From JACPFN01 sp964406135 (GTDB lineage Bacteria > Babelota > Babeliae > Babelales > Chromulinivoraceae), in contig CAYOQO010000002.1 of assembly GCA_964406135.1 (NCBI GenBank), positions 32,628-96,627 of the forward strand: a DNA stretch of 64,000 nt. The letters run 5' to 3'. Both the position numbers and the translations under genes were made by a program. Within the stretch, counting starts at the first letter, position 1, and each line of letters begins with the position of its first letter. Of the stretch, positions 51,889 to 60,441 are shown one piece after another. The notes beneath the pieces were generated by a model, which was given only the letters and a program-made list of their open reading frames with translations, was not told the DNA's origin and searched no databases.

Positions 51889-52459
51889 ATGAACCTTCTA
51901 TTTCATCTGAAGAAAATACTGGATGTTCATTGAAAGCATGAGCAATTTTTTCTTTTTGAAACATTAATTCTTTTTGATAATCAGGATCACTTGGATTGAT
52001 ATAATAACGATTGTAAGCATCTTCATATGAATTGATAAGATCTTGATGTTGCAATAATTGTTCTGATGTTAAATTATTTTTCCATTTTTGATAAATTAAT
52101 TCATGAAATGTATAATGATTTATTTGTTGAATTAAATATATATACAGTCCATAAGGATCATTGTAAAGATTAGAGAATTGATTTCCCCAAATTTCGGCTT
52201 TATTTCCAACGTATAACGGTTCAAACCAATTAATGTAAAAAGGATGAAGAAATATTTTTGCATAAGCATTGTATATTTTTTCACTAGCTTTTTTTCTGTA
52301 TGTTTTGAATTTTTCGGGGTTAAATTTTGGCAAAAAATTACGGCTTATTTTTGAACTTGTGGTTGTTGTTGCACGATTTGTGAGTCGTTGCATGCTGTGC
52401 ATGGTTACAAAAGATCCAAATGTTAAAAAAATTATAAAGATTCGTTTAATTTGGTTCAT
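51887..52459 (-). CDS. Exported protein of unknown function
   Basis: A signal peptide (MNQIKRIFIIFLTFGSFVTM) leads a 190-residue protein rich in Tyr, Asn and Lys. The basic stretch (NPEKFKTYRKKASEKIYNAY) is followed by aromatic FYINWFEPLYVG and YGLYIYLIQQINHY. No cysteine in the mature part. No family recognised. It is convergent with ftsH. Confidence 0.6.
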   Translation of the reverse strand: MNQIKRIFIIFLTFGSFVTMHSMQRLTNRATTTTSSKISRNFLPKFNPEKFKTYRKKASEKIYNAYAKIFLHPFYINWFEPLYVGNKAEIWGNQFSNLYNDPYGLYIYLIQQINHYTFHELIYQKWKNNLTSEQLLQHQDLINSYEDAYNRYYINPSDPDYQKELMFQKEKIAHAFNEHPVFSSDEIEGS

Positions 52460-52590
52460 CGTCCCTCCATTTTAAAAATTCTTACTTTAAAAATATCATT
52501 TTTCAATTCAAAAAATCAATGATTTTGGCTTAATGTTTATGATTTTCTTGCTCAATATCAAAAACCTGTTGAAGTTTTGATGTAAAACCA

Positions 52591-52620
52591 TTGATTTTGT
52601 GGATCTTGAATTGATATTCT
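52591..52620 (+). promoter_or_regulatory. Sigma-70-type promoter of 52654
   Basis: TTGATT (52591-52596) and TATTCT (52615-52620) are 18 bases apart. Confidence 0.5.
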
Positions 52621-52653
52621 TAAAGTAGAAAATCTTAATTTATGGAGGATTCT

Positions 52654-53418
52654 ATGAAGTTTAAACTGTTTTTTTTGCAATTTTTAACTATTTTTGTATT
52701 GATGCAATCGATGGTCTTTGCAGCCTATTCAAGAACACCGGCAGCGCTAAAATCTTTTAGATCGGGAGCATCAGGTCGATCTTTTCAACCAAATTCTCAA
52801 GCTCCAGCAACAGAACAAACTTATCAAGGTTCATCATGGGGTAGCCGTTTAGAGCAGATGATGAATCCGCAAGCTCGAGTTTTTAATCCAGAGGGTATTA
52901 TGCCACAAGCAACGTTAAATCCTCATGTGGTAAATTCAGTGATGCAAACTCCACAAGCAAATTTTATGGTTCCGCAATCAACGATGGTTGCTCCTTTTGT
53001 TTCAATGAACGATGTATCTTACATGGTTCAAAATTTTAGAGCTGAATTGTATCGCCAATGGAAATCGTTTGTTACAGATTTTAAAGCATTGTCTGAAAAA
53101 AGTACTTTAGAACAATTGGATCATTATAAATCTGAGCGAGATTTTTTAAATACAAAAAAAGAGCAATTGCGTGATTTTAAAGCTCAATTTGATCAAAATG
53201 ATATTTTTAATCTTGATCGATTGGAACAATTAGAAAGTATGCTTGATGCGGTTATTTTAGATCGAGATTTTACAATTCAAGAACTTGAAGCTCAAGCAGA
53301 AAATGCAAAGACGTATGATCAAAATACAAAAAATAGATTTTACAAACCAGCAGTAATTGGTGCAGTAGGCGCTGGTACGTTGTATGGATTAAAAAAATAT
53401 CAAAAAATGAATAATTAA
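52654..53418 (+). CDS. Exported coiled-coil protein
   Basis: The start is ATG 52654, because GGAGG lies just upstream and an earlier ATG at 52642 would contain it. A signal peptide (MKFKLFFLQFLTIFVLMQSM) is followed by a Ser/Gln/Pro-rich part with repeated PQA motifs (MMNPQARVF, MQTPQANFM). A coiled coil follows (about residues 145-220), then a short C-terminal hydrophobic segment (AVIGAVGAGTLYGL). 254 residues. The next exported gene follows after 21 bases. Confidence 0.6.
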   Translation: MKFKLFFLQFLTIFVLMQSMVFAAYSRTPAALKSFRSGASGRSFQPNSQAPATEQTYQGSSWGSRLEQMMNPQARVFNPEGIMPQATLNPHVVNSVMQTPQANFMVPQSTMVAPFVSMNDVSYMVQNFRAELYRQWKSFVTDFKALSEKSTLEQLDHYKSERDFLNTKKEQLRDFKAQFDQNDIFNLDRLEQLESMLDAVILDRDFTIQELEAQAENAKTYDQNTKNRFYKPAVIGAVGAGTLYGLKKYQKMNN

Positions 53419-53439
53419 GAACATAAAAGGATGCATGGT

Positions 53440-54321
53440 ATGAAACAATTAAAGTTAATGTTTTTATTGATTGCAATGGGTAATTTCATTGAAACTTCAG
53501 CAAAAAACAATGTTGGCCCTAATGCGTTGCCAATTTTAACTGGGGGAAGGGTAAATCCGCCAGTAGCAGCAACACCAGTGGTAGTAACACCAGTAATATC
53601 AGCAGCAATACCAGTGGCAGCACCAAAAGAATTACCAACTGCAAAGACTGTACCATCAAAAAATTATGCAGAAATGTTACAAAAAGTGAAAAAAGCTGTT
53701 ACGAATGCTGTGTTATCTGGTGCTGAATTACATGATGAATCAGAGTTTAATGATCAACCCGTTAATCAAGCTGTGACTCAAGATCAAAAATTAGTTATTT
53801 TTACCAATATTGGATCTCAGTTTGAAAGTTTTAAAGACAGAGTTTTTAAATTTGAAAAAAATCTTAAAATTTTAGACCAATCATATGCTCAAGTGGAAAA
53901 GAATTTGCAAAAAGTTAACATTATGTATAAAAATTTTTCAGATTTGGTTTCACGTTTAATTGTTAATGTTGAATCTGCAACGACTATCGATGAATATGCA
54001 AAAAAAGGTCTAATTTCGAGTCTTGAAAACTTGAAAAATCAAGTAAAAATAGTGCAACAAAGAATTGATAATAATATAATAACATTCACGAACATTCTTG
54101 CATATCTTACATCTTTTTTGTTACCGTTATTTGATGATAAATTGAATGCTTCGGTAAATGGATTTTCTCAGGGATTGAATATGTCTCAAGAATTGGCAAC
54201 TGAAATTCAAAATTTTTTAGTGCCTTCTTATAAAATTTTATCGCAGGAATATGATAGGATATCGAAAGCTTTTGAAGATGCAAAGGAAGCTGCAAAGCCA
54301 TGGTATCGTAAATTGTTTTAA
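53440..54321 (+). CDS. Exported coiled-coil protein with Pro/Val/Thr repeats
   Basis: A signal peptide (MKQLKLMFLLIAMGNFIETS) is followed by a short repetitive stretch (PPVAATPVVVTPVISAAIPV) encoded by a run of near-repeat GCAGTAACACCAGT-like units. A helical coiled coil follows (about 110-230) and the protein ends at KLF. 293 residues. AAAAGG lies nine bases before ATG 53440. It is probably co-transcribed with 52654. No family recognised. Confidence 0.6.
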   Translation: MKQLKLMFLLIAMGNFIETSAKNNVGPNALPILTGGRVNPPVAATPVVVTPVISAAIPVAAPKELPTAKTVPSKNYAEMLQKVKKAVTNAVLSGAELHDESEFNDQPVNQAVTQDQKLVIFTNIGSQFESFKDRVFKFEKNLKILDQSYAQVEKNLQKVNIMYKNFSDLVSRLIVNVESATTIDEYAKKGLISSLENLKNQVKIVQQRIDNNIITFTNILAYLTSFLLPLFDDKLNASVNGFSQGLNMSQELATEIQNFLVPSYKILSQEYDRISKAFEDAKEAAKPWYRKLF

Positions 54322-54343
54322 TTTAAAAATAGTTTAAATTTAT

Positions 54344-54375
54344 AAAAAGAGCTGAAATTTTATCAGCTCTTTTTT
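54344..54375 (+). terminator. Terminator of 53440
   Basis: AAAGAGCTGA and TCAGCTCTTT arms followed by T; the T tract runs into the -10 of the next gene. Confidence 0.8.
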
Positions 54376-54377
54376 GG

Positions 54378-54383
54378 TATACT
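54378..54383 (+). promoter_or_regulatory. Possible extended -10 of suhB
   Basis: TGGTATACT carries TATACT with an upstream TG. No clear -35 because it overlaps a terminator. Confidence 0.4.
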
Positions 54384-54417
54384 GAGTTGATAAAAATTAA
54401 AATTTTTTAGGAAATTA

Positions 54418-55185
54418 ATGGATTATATCAAACTCATGCAACCAGTTGTTCAAAAAGCAGGGGACTTTGTCATTTCCTGTTTTCGAAAAAACATTCAAAT
54501 TTCATCCAAAAATGGTCATGGCATCGTGACCAATGTTGATCTTGAATCGCAGCAAATATTGCTTGAAGGGTTGATGCAAGTGCTGCCAGGTTCTGGATAC
54601 ATTGCCGAAGAAGCCAAAGATCAAAAAATTGCAGATTTTGTCTGGGTGATTGATCCGATTGATGGAACCAAAAATTTTGCACGAGAAGTGCCCTATTTTT
54701 GCATCAATGTAGCACTTATGCAAGGATCTCAGGTGGTAGCAGCGGTGACCTATCAACCAGTAACTGGCGAATGGTTTTGTGCTCAAAGTGGATTGGGAAT
54801 GTTTTTGAATGGTCAAAAAGTTGAGTTACGGCAGTCTTGGCAGCAAACAGGAGCACTTGTGGTGGTGTCTGACGCTATGCTTCGAAATCAGCAATTTTTA
54901 AATCAGATCAAGCAGGCCTTTAAAAGCCTTGAAATTGATGTCAGATTTCGCGTTAACGGAGCAGTAGCATTAGATTTGGCCTATACGGCTGCAGGGATGT
55001 TTGACGTTGTTATATTTCAAAATTTGCACTGGTGGGACGCAGCGGCAGGAGTGCTTTTGGTGCAGCAGGCAGGCGGTTGGGTAAGTCAGCATGATGGGTC
55101 AGCAGTTGATGCACAATTTAAGACCTTGATTGCAGGTGATCCTGAATTATGTAAAATGATTATGTTATTATTAAAATCAAATTAA
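54418..55185 (+). CDS. suhB: Inositol monophosphatase family protein
   Basis: The metal and phosphate motifs are EEAKDQ near residue 65, WVIDPIDGTKNFAREVP (about 78-94) and WWDAAAGVLLVQQAGG near residue 205. This is the SuhB/IMPase family: magnesium-dependent phosphatases of inositol phosphate and related sugar phosphates. SuhB also has RNA roles in E. coli. 255 residues, normal. The DUF433 gene follows after 12 bases. Confidence 0.88.
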   Translation: MDYIKLMQPVVQKAGDFVISCFRKNIQISSKNGHGIVTNVDLESQQILLEGLMQVLPGSGYIAEEAKDQKIADFVWVIDPIDGTKNFAREVPYFCINVALMQGSQVVAAVTYQPVTGEWFCAQSGLGMFLNGQKVELRQSWQQTGALVVVSDAMLRNQQFLNQIKQAFKSLEIDVRFRVNGAVALDLAYTAAGMFDVVIFQNLHWWDAAAGVLLVQQAGGWVSQHDGSAVDAQFKTLIAGDPELCKMIMLLLKSN

Positions 55186-55197
55186 AAAAGAGTATTT

Positions 55198-55440
55198 ATG
55201 GCAAATATAAATTTGCTTGAAAAAATCATTATTGATCCCAAAATTATGGTGGGAAAGCCGATTATTAAAGGAACCAGAATTACGGTTCAATTAATTTTAG
55301 ATATGTTATCTCAAGGAATTCCTGTAGATGAAATTTTACAAGATTATCCTCATATTACTCAAGAAGACATTATGGCTTGCTTAGTGTTTGCAAGTAAAAC
55401 GATTGAAGATATTAGATCAAAAAATAGATTTTGTTGGTAA
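55198..55440 (+). CDS. DUF433 family antitoxin, rearranged C-terminus
   Basis: The DUF433 core is IIDPKIMVGKPIIKGTRITV, then LILDMLSQGIPVDEILQDYP and HITQEDIMACLVFASK. This helix-turn-helix-like family is usually the antitoxin of a DUF5615 (PIN-like) toxin. 80 residues. The last dozen residues (TIEDIRSKNRFCW) are not typical; they come from reading the toxin remnant in another frame. No intact toxin follows, so an internal deletion probably removed most of it. It could still bind DNA as a repressor. Confidence 0.82.
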   Translation: MANINLLEKIIIDPKIMVGKPIIKGTRITVQLILDMLSQGIPVDEILQDYPHITQEDIMACLVFASKTIEDIRSKNRFCW

Positions 55441-55501
55441 TTTTGCCTTGATTACAGAAACTTCCGTAAGAATTGTTATGATAAAAAATGATAAAATTTG
55501 A
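55385..55501 (+). pseudogene. C-terminal remnant of a DUF5615 (PIN-like) toxin
   Basis: In the +1 frame relative to the antitoxin, the sequence reads KRLKILDQKIDFVGNFALI then TETSVRIV. It matches the usual DUF5615 C-terminus (NF-VIT-IRIR). It overlaps the 3' end of the antitoxin and ends at 55501. The catalytic N-terminal part is missing. The fragment is short and recognition is by eye. Confidence 0.5.
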
Positions 55502-55593
55502 TAAAGTTGCAAAAGTAGAGTAATCTAAAGATTGTATTAATTTTGAAAAAACAGCTCAAAGTAAGCATATTTTAAAGAAATTGAAGGTTCAAG

Positions 55594-55806
55594 ATGTCAC
55601 GAATTTGTTCTATTTGCGAAAAACGACCACAGGTTGCAAATCTTGTCAGCCATGCAAACAACAAAACAAAACGTTGGGTTTACCCAAATGTTTCTAAATT
55701 AAGATTTGTTCTGCCACAAGAAACTCATAAAAAACGTGTTCCAGTGCATTGTGACAACGTTTGTACAAAATGTGTCAAAGCTGGCAAAATTCAAAAAGTT
55801 GTTTAA
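55594..55806 (+). CDS. rpmB: 50S ribosomal protein bL28
   Basis: bL28 of 70 residues, with family features SHANNKTKRWVYPNVSKLRF and CDNVCTKCVKAGKI. Cys pairs (CSIC and CTKC) show it is a zinc-binding (C+) form. It starts MSRICSICEKRPQ. A 21-base gap separates it from rpsT. GAAGGTT precedes the ATG. Confidence 0.95.
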   Translation: MSRICSICEKRPQVANLVSHANNKTKRWVYPNVSKLRFVLPQETHKKRVPVHCDNVCTKCVKAGKIQKVV

Positions 55807-55827
55807 GGTTAAAGGTTAAAATTTACT

Positions 55828-56112
55828 ATGGCAAATATAAAGTCAGCAAAAAAACAAGCAGTTCAAGCTCAAAAACGTCATGTGATTAATTTGGCTCGTA
55901 AATCATCAGTTAAAACAGCAATGAAAAAAGTTGTTGATGCGATGGTATCTGGAAAAACAGCATCAGAAGTTCAAGCATTATTTAATGATGCTCAAGCTCA
56001 ATGTGCTCGTGCAAAAGGCAAAAATCTGTTTCATCCAAAAACAGCTGCTCGCAAAGTAAGCCGTTTAGCAGTCAAAATTCAAAAACATTTTGCATCAGCT
56101 ACAGCAAAATAA
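55828..56112 (+). CDS. rpsT: 30S ribosomal protein bS20
   Basis: A 94-residue basic helical protein starting MANIKSAKKQAVQAQKRH, the bS20 signature, with FHPKTAARKVSRLAVKI near the end. It binds 16S rRNA in the 30S body. It is co-transcribed with rpmB, and a strong terminator follows. Confidence 0.94.
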   Translation: MANIKSAKKQAVQAQKRHVINLARKSSVKTAMKKVVDAMVSGKTASEVQALFNDAQAQCARAKGKNLFHPKTAARKVSRLAVKIQKHFASATAK

Positions 56113-56135
56113 GCAAAATTTTTTAGAAAAATTAA

Positions 56136-56167
56136 AATCCCTGTATTTCGTACAGGGATTTTTTTTA
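56136..56167 (+). terminator. Terminator of rpmB-rpsT
   Basis: AAATCCCTGTA and TACAGGGATTT arms around TTTCG, followed by T. Confidence 0.88.
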
Positions 56168-56177
56168 TGTAAATTTA

Positions 56178-56207
56178 TTGAATTTTCAAATTAAATCTGT
56201 CTAGATT
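56178..56207 (+). promoter_or_regulatory. Possible promoter of 56246
   Basis: TTGAAT (56178-56183) and TAGATT (56202-56207) are 18 bases apart. Confidence 0.4.
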
Positions 56208-56245
56208 CTTTTTAAATTATTGAATTTGAAAAGAGAGAATATTTT

Positions 56246-57934
56246 ATGAAGCAAAAAAGATTTATATTTGTTTTTGTGCATAGTATCTATGTATTGATAT
56301 TTTTGAGTAGCCATGCCTCAGAGATTGATATTCCATTACCTCCAAATTTGTTGCCATCAAGCAAATTGCCACTTAATCGGTTACCATCAATTCCATTGCC
56401 GCCAAGCATTATTGAATATGAAATGAAATCTGATCATCAGCATATTTCAAAAGAGTTGTTTCAAAAGATTTTACAGCGCAAATTTTTACAACAAACAATT
56501 TCAATTGTTGATAGTCATAAAAAACTAAAATCTATTAAAATTGAAAATATTTGGATAGAGATCATCAAAAAAGCAGCAGAAAAATATAAAAATGGCGTAA
56601 CTAAAGCTGATATCGAAAATATTGTACATCAAAATATTGCCAACATGTGCAATATTTTGCGTGATAATACAGCTGCAAAAACAATATTTTCTCAATGGTA
56701 CAAAGAAGCAAAACCAACAAATAGTTTACGAACCATTAAGGATTTGCAAGCAGCATACCAGGCATTTCTTTTGAGTGATGTTTTTAAAAATGAGTTGCAA
56801 GCTTTAGCTTTTCAAACTTTAGATGCAACTACCAATGAAGAAGGTCCTGAACTTGAAAAATTAACAAATCAAGAAGAAGCAGAAATATTATTCAACCAAG
56901 ATTTAGTAACAAAGTTTTTAAATTCAAAAATTAATGTTAGAACTGGAGTGATAAGTTATGAAGAGCGAACTATTGAAAAAGATTGGATTTTGACGGTGCA
57001 AGAAGTTAAAAATCGTGATGAAGAAAAAGATATGCCAACAAATAATTCGAGCTTATTGGTTCAAGATGCTTTTGATCGCATGAAATATTTTTTATCATAT
57101 AATTCTGCGAATAGTATTACAAATTTTGTTAATTTGTATAAACCGCTTTTGAAAACAGATGAAAAAATTAAAAAAATTATGAGCAATGCTTCATTTTTGA
57201 AAGATGTGACTGATGGAGAACAGAAACGTGAAAAATTCGCTCGCAAGCAATATGAAAATTTTTTAAATAGTAAAATCTTTGAAAAAACATTATCAAAGAT
57301 TGCAATGAACTTTTTATCTGAAAAAGCAGAATCGAAAATAGAATCTGAACAAGAACAGTTAGACCATTTGAAAGCCAAAGTTGAAATTTATGAGCCAGAG
57401 CATCATAAAAAATTGCCAGGCTGGTCTGTAATGACCAATGAAAAAGCGGTTGAAATATTAACTCAAGAGCCGCTGCAAAAAGAATCAGCACAAACAGTTC
57501 AAGCAGCAAAAATTTTCTTAAAGATTAAAAATCTAACATCAGAAGAAGAGATTGAGCAAGCTGCTCAACAGATAAAAGAAGATGTATTAAATATTGAAAA
57601 TCAAGAAGAACAGCAAAAATATTTGCAAGCAGTAGAGCATGCTCAAGAAGTTTTAGCATTAAAAATTGAAGATAAAGAATTTTATTTAAAAATTCAAAAA
57701 GATGGCATGAACATTGCTCAAAATTTGATAAAACATAATAAAACAATTGAGGACATGATGAAAGATCAAAGTTGGGCCGATCCTTCTTGGTCAGAACAGC
57801 AAATAGCATACGCTATGGGTTATATTCAAAGTTGCATGTTACAATTGCAACAAAATCATGATGATGGTCTGATTATTCGTATGATTGAAGTTTTAAAAAA
57901 TATAAATTTTAGAATAAATCAAATTGGTGGTTAA
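56246..57934 (+). CDS. Exported helical protein with a J-domain-like segment
   Basis: A signal peptide (1-25) is followed by a Pro/Leu repeat region (IPLPPNLLPSSKLPLNRLPS) and long helices. Near residues 415-470 the segment FLKIKNLTSEEEIEQAAQQI then QKYLQAVEHAQEVL resembles the helical pattern of a degenerate J-domain, without the HPD motif. Its C-terminus (GMNIAQNLIKHN, IAYAMGYIQSCML) matches that of the gene at 58177 (GMEIAQQLIEQG, MAYFMGYVQKCIL), so the two are paralogues. 562 residues; function unknown. Confidence 0.6.
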   Translation: MKQKRFIFVFVHSIYVLIFLSSHASEIDIPLPPNLLPSSKLPLNRLPSIPLPPSIIEYEMKSDHQHISKELFQKILQRKFLQQTISIVDSHKKLKSIKIENIWIEIIKKAAEKYKNGVTKADIENIVHQNIANMCNILRDNTAAKTIFSQWYKEAKPTNSLRTIKDLQAAYQAFLLSDVFKNELQALAFQTLDATTNEEGPELEKLTNQEEAEILFNQDLVTKFLNSKINVRTGVISYEERTIEKDWILTVQEVKNRDEEKDMPTNNSSLLVQDAFDRMKYFLSYNSANSITNFVNLYKPLLKTDEKIKKIMSNASFLKDVTDGEQKREKFARKQYENFLNSKIFEKTLSKIAMNFLSEKAESKIESEQEQLDHLKAKVEIYEPEHHKKLPGWSVMTNEKAVEILTQEPLQKESAQTVQAAKIFLKIKNLTSEEEIEQAAQQIKEDVLNIENQEEQQKYLQAVEHAQEVLALKIEDKEFYLKIQKDGMNIAQNLIKHNKTIEDMMKDQSWADPSWSEQQIAYAMGYIQSCMLQLQQNHDDGLIIRMIEVLKNINFRINQIGG

Positions 57935-58066
57935 AAAAGAAGGAGTTCTATTCAGAAAATTTTAAATGTGTTATGAAAATTTTGAAGTTTATACGTTTTT
58001 ATTTTCAAAAGGAGATAGTTTATGATACCTAAAAAATTATTATGTTCATTTGTTGTAATGAGTATT

Positions 58067-58166
58067 NNNNNNNNNNNNNNNNNNNNNNNNNNNNNNNNNN
58101 NNNNNNNNNNNNNNNNNNNNNNNNNNNNNNNNNNNNNNNNNNNNNNNNNNNNNNNNNNNNNNNNNN
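58067..58166. other. Assembly gap of 100 N before 58177, probably a false join
   Basis: Identical 55-base sequences flank it (58012-58066 and 58167-58221), and both contain the start of the same gene. Only one copy is likely real. Confidence 0.9.
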
Positions 58167-58176
58167 GAGATAGTTT

Positions 58177-59472
58177 ATGATACCTAAAAAATTATTATGT
58201 TCATTTGTTGTAATGAGTATTGTATTGAGTTCAAACTTTATTTTGAGCAGTAATGTTGATAGTAGTGTTCATAAGGTTATGCCTGAGTTTATGAAAATGA
58301 AGGTTGATTTGAAATTGGGTGGAAAGGATATATTTCAATCTATTCAAAAACAATGGGAAAGATTTATTAAACATCATCCACGAGAAATTGATTTTAAAAA
58401 TGTTTCAAATTCATTAGATGCTTTTTATGTAAGTTTTGTTAAAGAAATTGCTGAAATAAGAAAAGATAATAAAGGTATTTTTCAAAAATTTTTACAAAAA
58501 CAAAATGATTCAAATTTATTAGGTCAACGATTTGTAACTTTTTTACAATTGCCGAAAGTTAAAGCTGCATTTATGGTTTTAGGTGAAGATGTAATATGGG
58601 AGATGCAAGGAAGCCCAAAAGAAATTATTGAACCTGTAATACCAAAAAAACGAACATCTTGGTCGCCTAAAACCAATGAGTCAGCGTTAAGTGAAGAGCA
58701 AATAGTTGAAGAATTGCTAAATGAAAATGTGGATGTTGCTCATCCAACAGCTGCAGATGTTAGTAATGCAAGTAAATTTTTAGGTTTGCATATGGGTGAG
58801 CAAATATCAAACAGTGATATTGCAAATGCATGTTCTAAAAAAATATCAGAAATTATGACAGAATTTCAAGATATGCCTGAAAAGCAAGAAAAATATCAAA
58901 AAGCTGCTGAAATTGCTCAAAAAATTTTATCAAATACTTATTTAATAACTGTGCCGCAACAAGTAGTAACCCAGGATCAAATTGAAGCTGCAAAGCAAAT
59001 TTTGGATATAATGGTTAACGGAATTCCTACAAAGCATGAAACAGAAAAAGCATATCGAAAAAAGCTTCAGCATTTTCATGGTGATTTGAATGATTCAAAG
59101 AATAAAGAATTTTTATCTTCCTTTAATCGTGCACGAGATCTATTGCTAGAAGCAGCGGAGTCAAATATTTCAACTGGACCTGGTGTTATTGTTCCTAATG
59201 AATTTCGCAAGATGGTTTTAGAAAAGGGAATGGAAATTGCACAGCAATTGATAGAGCAAGGTGGAAGTATGAATGATATGATGAATGCATTACAATCAGA
59301 AAAATCGTCATCAGATATTTCAGACGAAGATATGGCATATTTTATGGGTTATGTTCAAAAATGTATCTTGTTACTAAAAAAATCTCCAAAAGTTTTAGTA
59401 TCTCAAGAAGTAATTCAACAAATTTCAAATATTGCGCAAGTTTTAAAATCATTGAATGCGCAAGTTGCTTGA
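58177..59472 (+). CDS. Exported protein with two J-domain-like segments
   Basis: The signal peptide begins MIPKKLLCSFVVMSIVLSSN. Two helical segments follow the J-domain pattern: KFLGLHMGEQISNSDIANAC with QKAAEIAQKIL (about 195-250), and AYRKKLQHFHGDLNDSKNKE with SFNRARDLLLEA (about 285-330). The second has HGD where active J-domains have HPD. The C-terminus is shared with the gene at 56246. 431 residues. GGAGAT precedes the ATG. A J-domain-like protein outside the cytoplasm would not meet bacterial DnaK, so host Hsp70 or a structural role is possible (speculation). Confidence 0.6.
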   Translation: MIPKKLLCSFVVMSIVLSSNFILSSNVDSSVHKVMPEFMKMKVDLKLGGKDIFQSIQKQWERFIKHHPREIDFKNVSNSLDAFYVSFVKEIAEIRKDNKGIFQKFLQKQNDSNLLGQRFVTFLQLPKVKAAFMVLGEDVIWEMQGSPKEIIEPVIPKKRTSWSPKTNESALSEEQIVEELLNENVDVAHPTAADVSNASKFLGLHMGEQISNSDIANACSKKISEIMTEFQDMPEKQEKYQKAAEIAQKILSNTYLITVPQQVVTQDQIEAAKQILDIMVNGIPTKHETEKAYRKKLQHFHGDLNDSKNKEFLSSFNRARDLLLEAAESNISTGPGVIVPNEFRKMVLEKGMEIAQQLIEQGGSMNDMMNALQSEKSSSDISDEDMAYFMGYVQKCILLLKKSPKVLVSQEVIQQISNIAQVLKSLNAQVA

Positions 59473-59516
59473 GCATAATAAAAAGATAAATTTTTATGTT
59501 TAATAAAGGAAATATT

Positions 59517-60383
59517 ATGAAAATTTTTAAAGTTTTATGCATCATGAGCATGGCGCTTATGAGTTGTGAACAGTTGTATTCAAAGGTTATTATTGGCGAG
59601 AAAACACGTATGTTTGCACAGCAAAATGCAGAATCTATTGCCAAACAATTTGTTACTCAATATTCTGACAAAATTATAATTTCGGAAGGTGAGTTGCAAG
59701 CATTTATAGATGAAGATATTTATAATTCATTTTCAAACAATGGCGTACAGTTTGTTCTTGGTTTTACACAAGCAGAAATTGATCATGGCATCTCTAATTT
59801 TATTTCTAAATCAGAAATATCCAGAGAAACAGCAGTACCAGTTGATCAAATACGTAAGTGGGTGCAAAAAAATCAAGGAAAAATTGTTAACTACTTGAAT
59901 AATAACAGGGTTCGCAAAGCAGGATTTAAAGCTATTGAAGAAGCATGCCAAGCGTTAAACATAAAATTACCTCAGGGTGATTTATCAGATCAAGAGAAAA
60001 AAGATATTGCTGAAGAAATTACCATTGCAATAGAATTAGCAAATCCTGATACTGATAAATCTTTTGGTAAAAAATACTTTAGTAAAAAGCAGAATGAGTA
60101 TATTGCAAATTATCTTATTCCTCAATTGCGTGCTGCAGGATACCGTTCGGTTTCAATTGAAGAGTTTGAGAAATTTTTGGATAAATTACCTAAGAAAAGT
60201 CATACAGGTGTTAGCGTTGAAAATACTTTTGCAAAACTTGCACGTCACAGCAAAAAAGATTTTGTAGATGTTATCAGTAATACTTTGGCAGAAGCAATGA
60301 TGCAACAAAAACAAATTTTAAACATTGCAGAAACTCTTCGTGCTATAAAAAATAGCATGGCAGAAGAAGAAAACGCTCGATAA
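59517..60383 (+). CDS. Exported helical protein
   Basis: The signal peptide begins MKIFKVLCIMSMALMSCEQL; a Cys follows a hydrophobic run, so a lipoprotein is possible though the lipobox is weak. The 288-residue mature protein is helical with repeated charged segments (SKSEISRETAVPVDQIRKWV, SDQEKKDIAEEITIAIELAN). ATG 59517 follows AAAGGA. It lies third in the run of exported genes after 56246 but does not share their C-terminal motif clearly. Confidence 0.6.
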   Translation: MKIFKVLCIMSMALMSCEQLYSKVIIGEKTRMFAQQNAESIAKQFVTQYSDKIIISEGELQAFIDEDIYNSFSNNGVQFVLGFTQAEIDHGISNFISKSEISRETAVPVDQIRKWVQKNQGKIVNYLNNNRVRKAGFKAIEEACQALNIKLPQGDLSDQEKKDIAEEITIAIELANPDTDKSFGKKYFSKKQNEYIANYLIPQLRAAGYRSVSIEEFEKFLDKLPKKSHTGVSVENTFAKLARHSKKDFVDVISNTLAEAMMQQKQILNIAETLRAIKNSMAEEENAR

Positions 60384-60399
60384 TTTTCATGAAGTTTTA

Positions 60400-60441
60400 A
60401 AATAAATCCTGTTGAGTAACATTGACAGGATTTATTTTTTT
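60400..60441. terminator. Terminator between 59517 and the PBP2 gene
   Basis: AAATAAATCCTGT and ACAGGATTTATTT arms followed by T. It abuts the minus-strand stop at 60440 and can serve both genes. Confidence 0.8.

Noticed and set aside
58022..58066. A duplicated truncated gene before 58177
   Set aside because: It is the left copy of the 55-bp gap overlap, so an assembly artefact.
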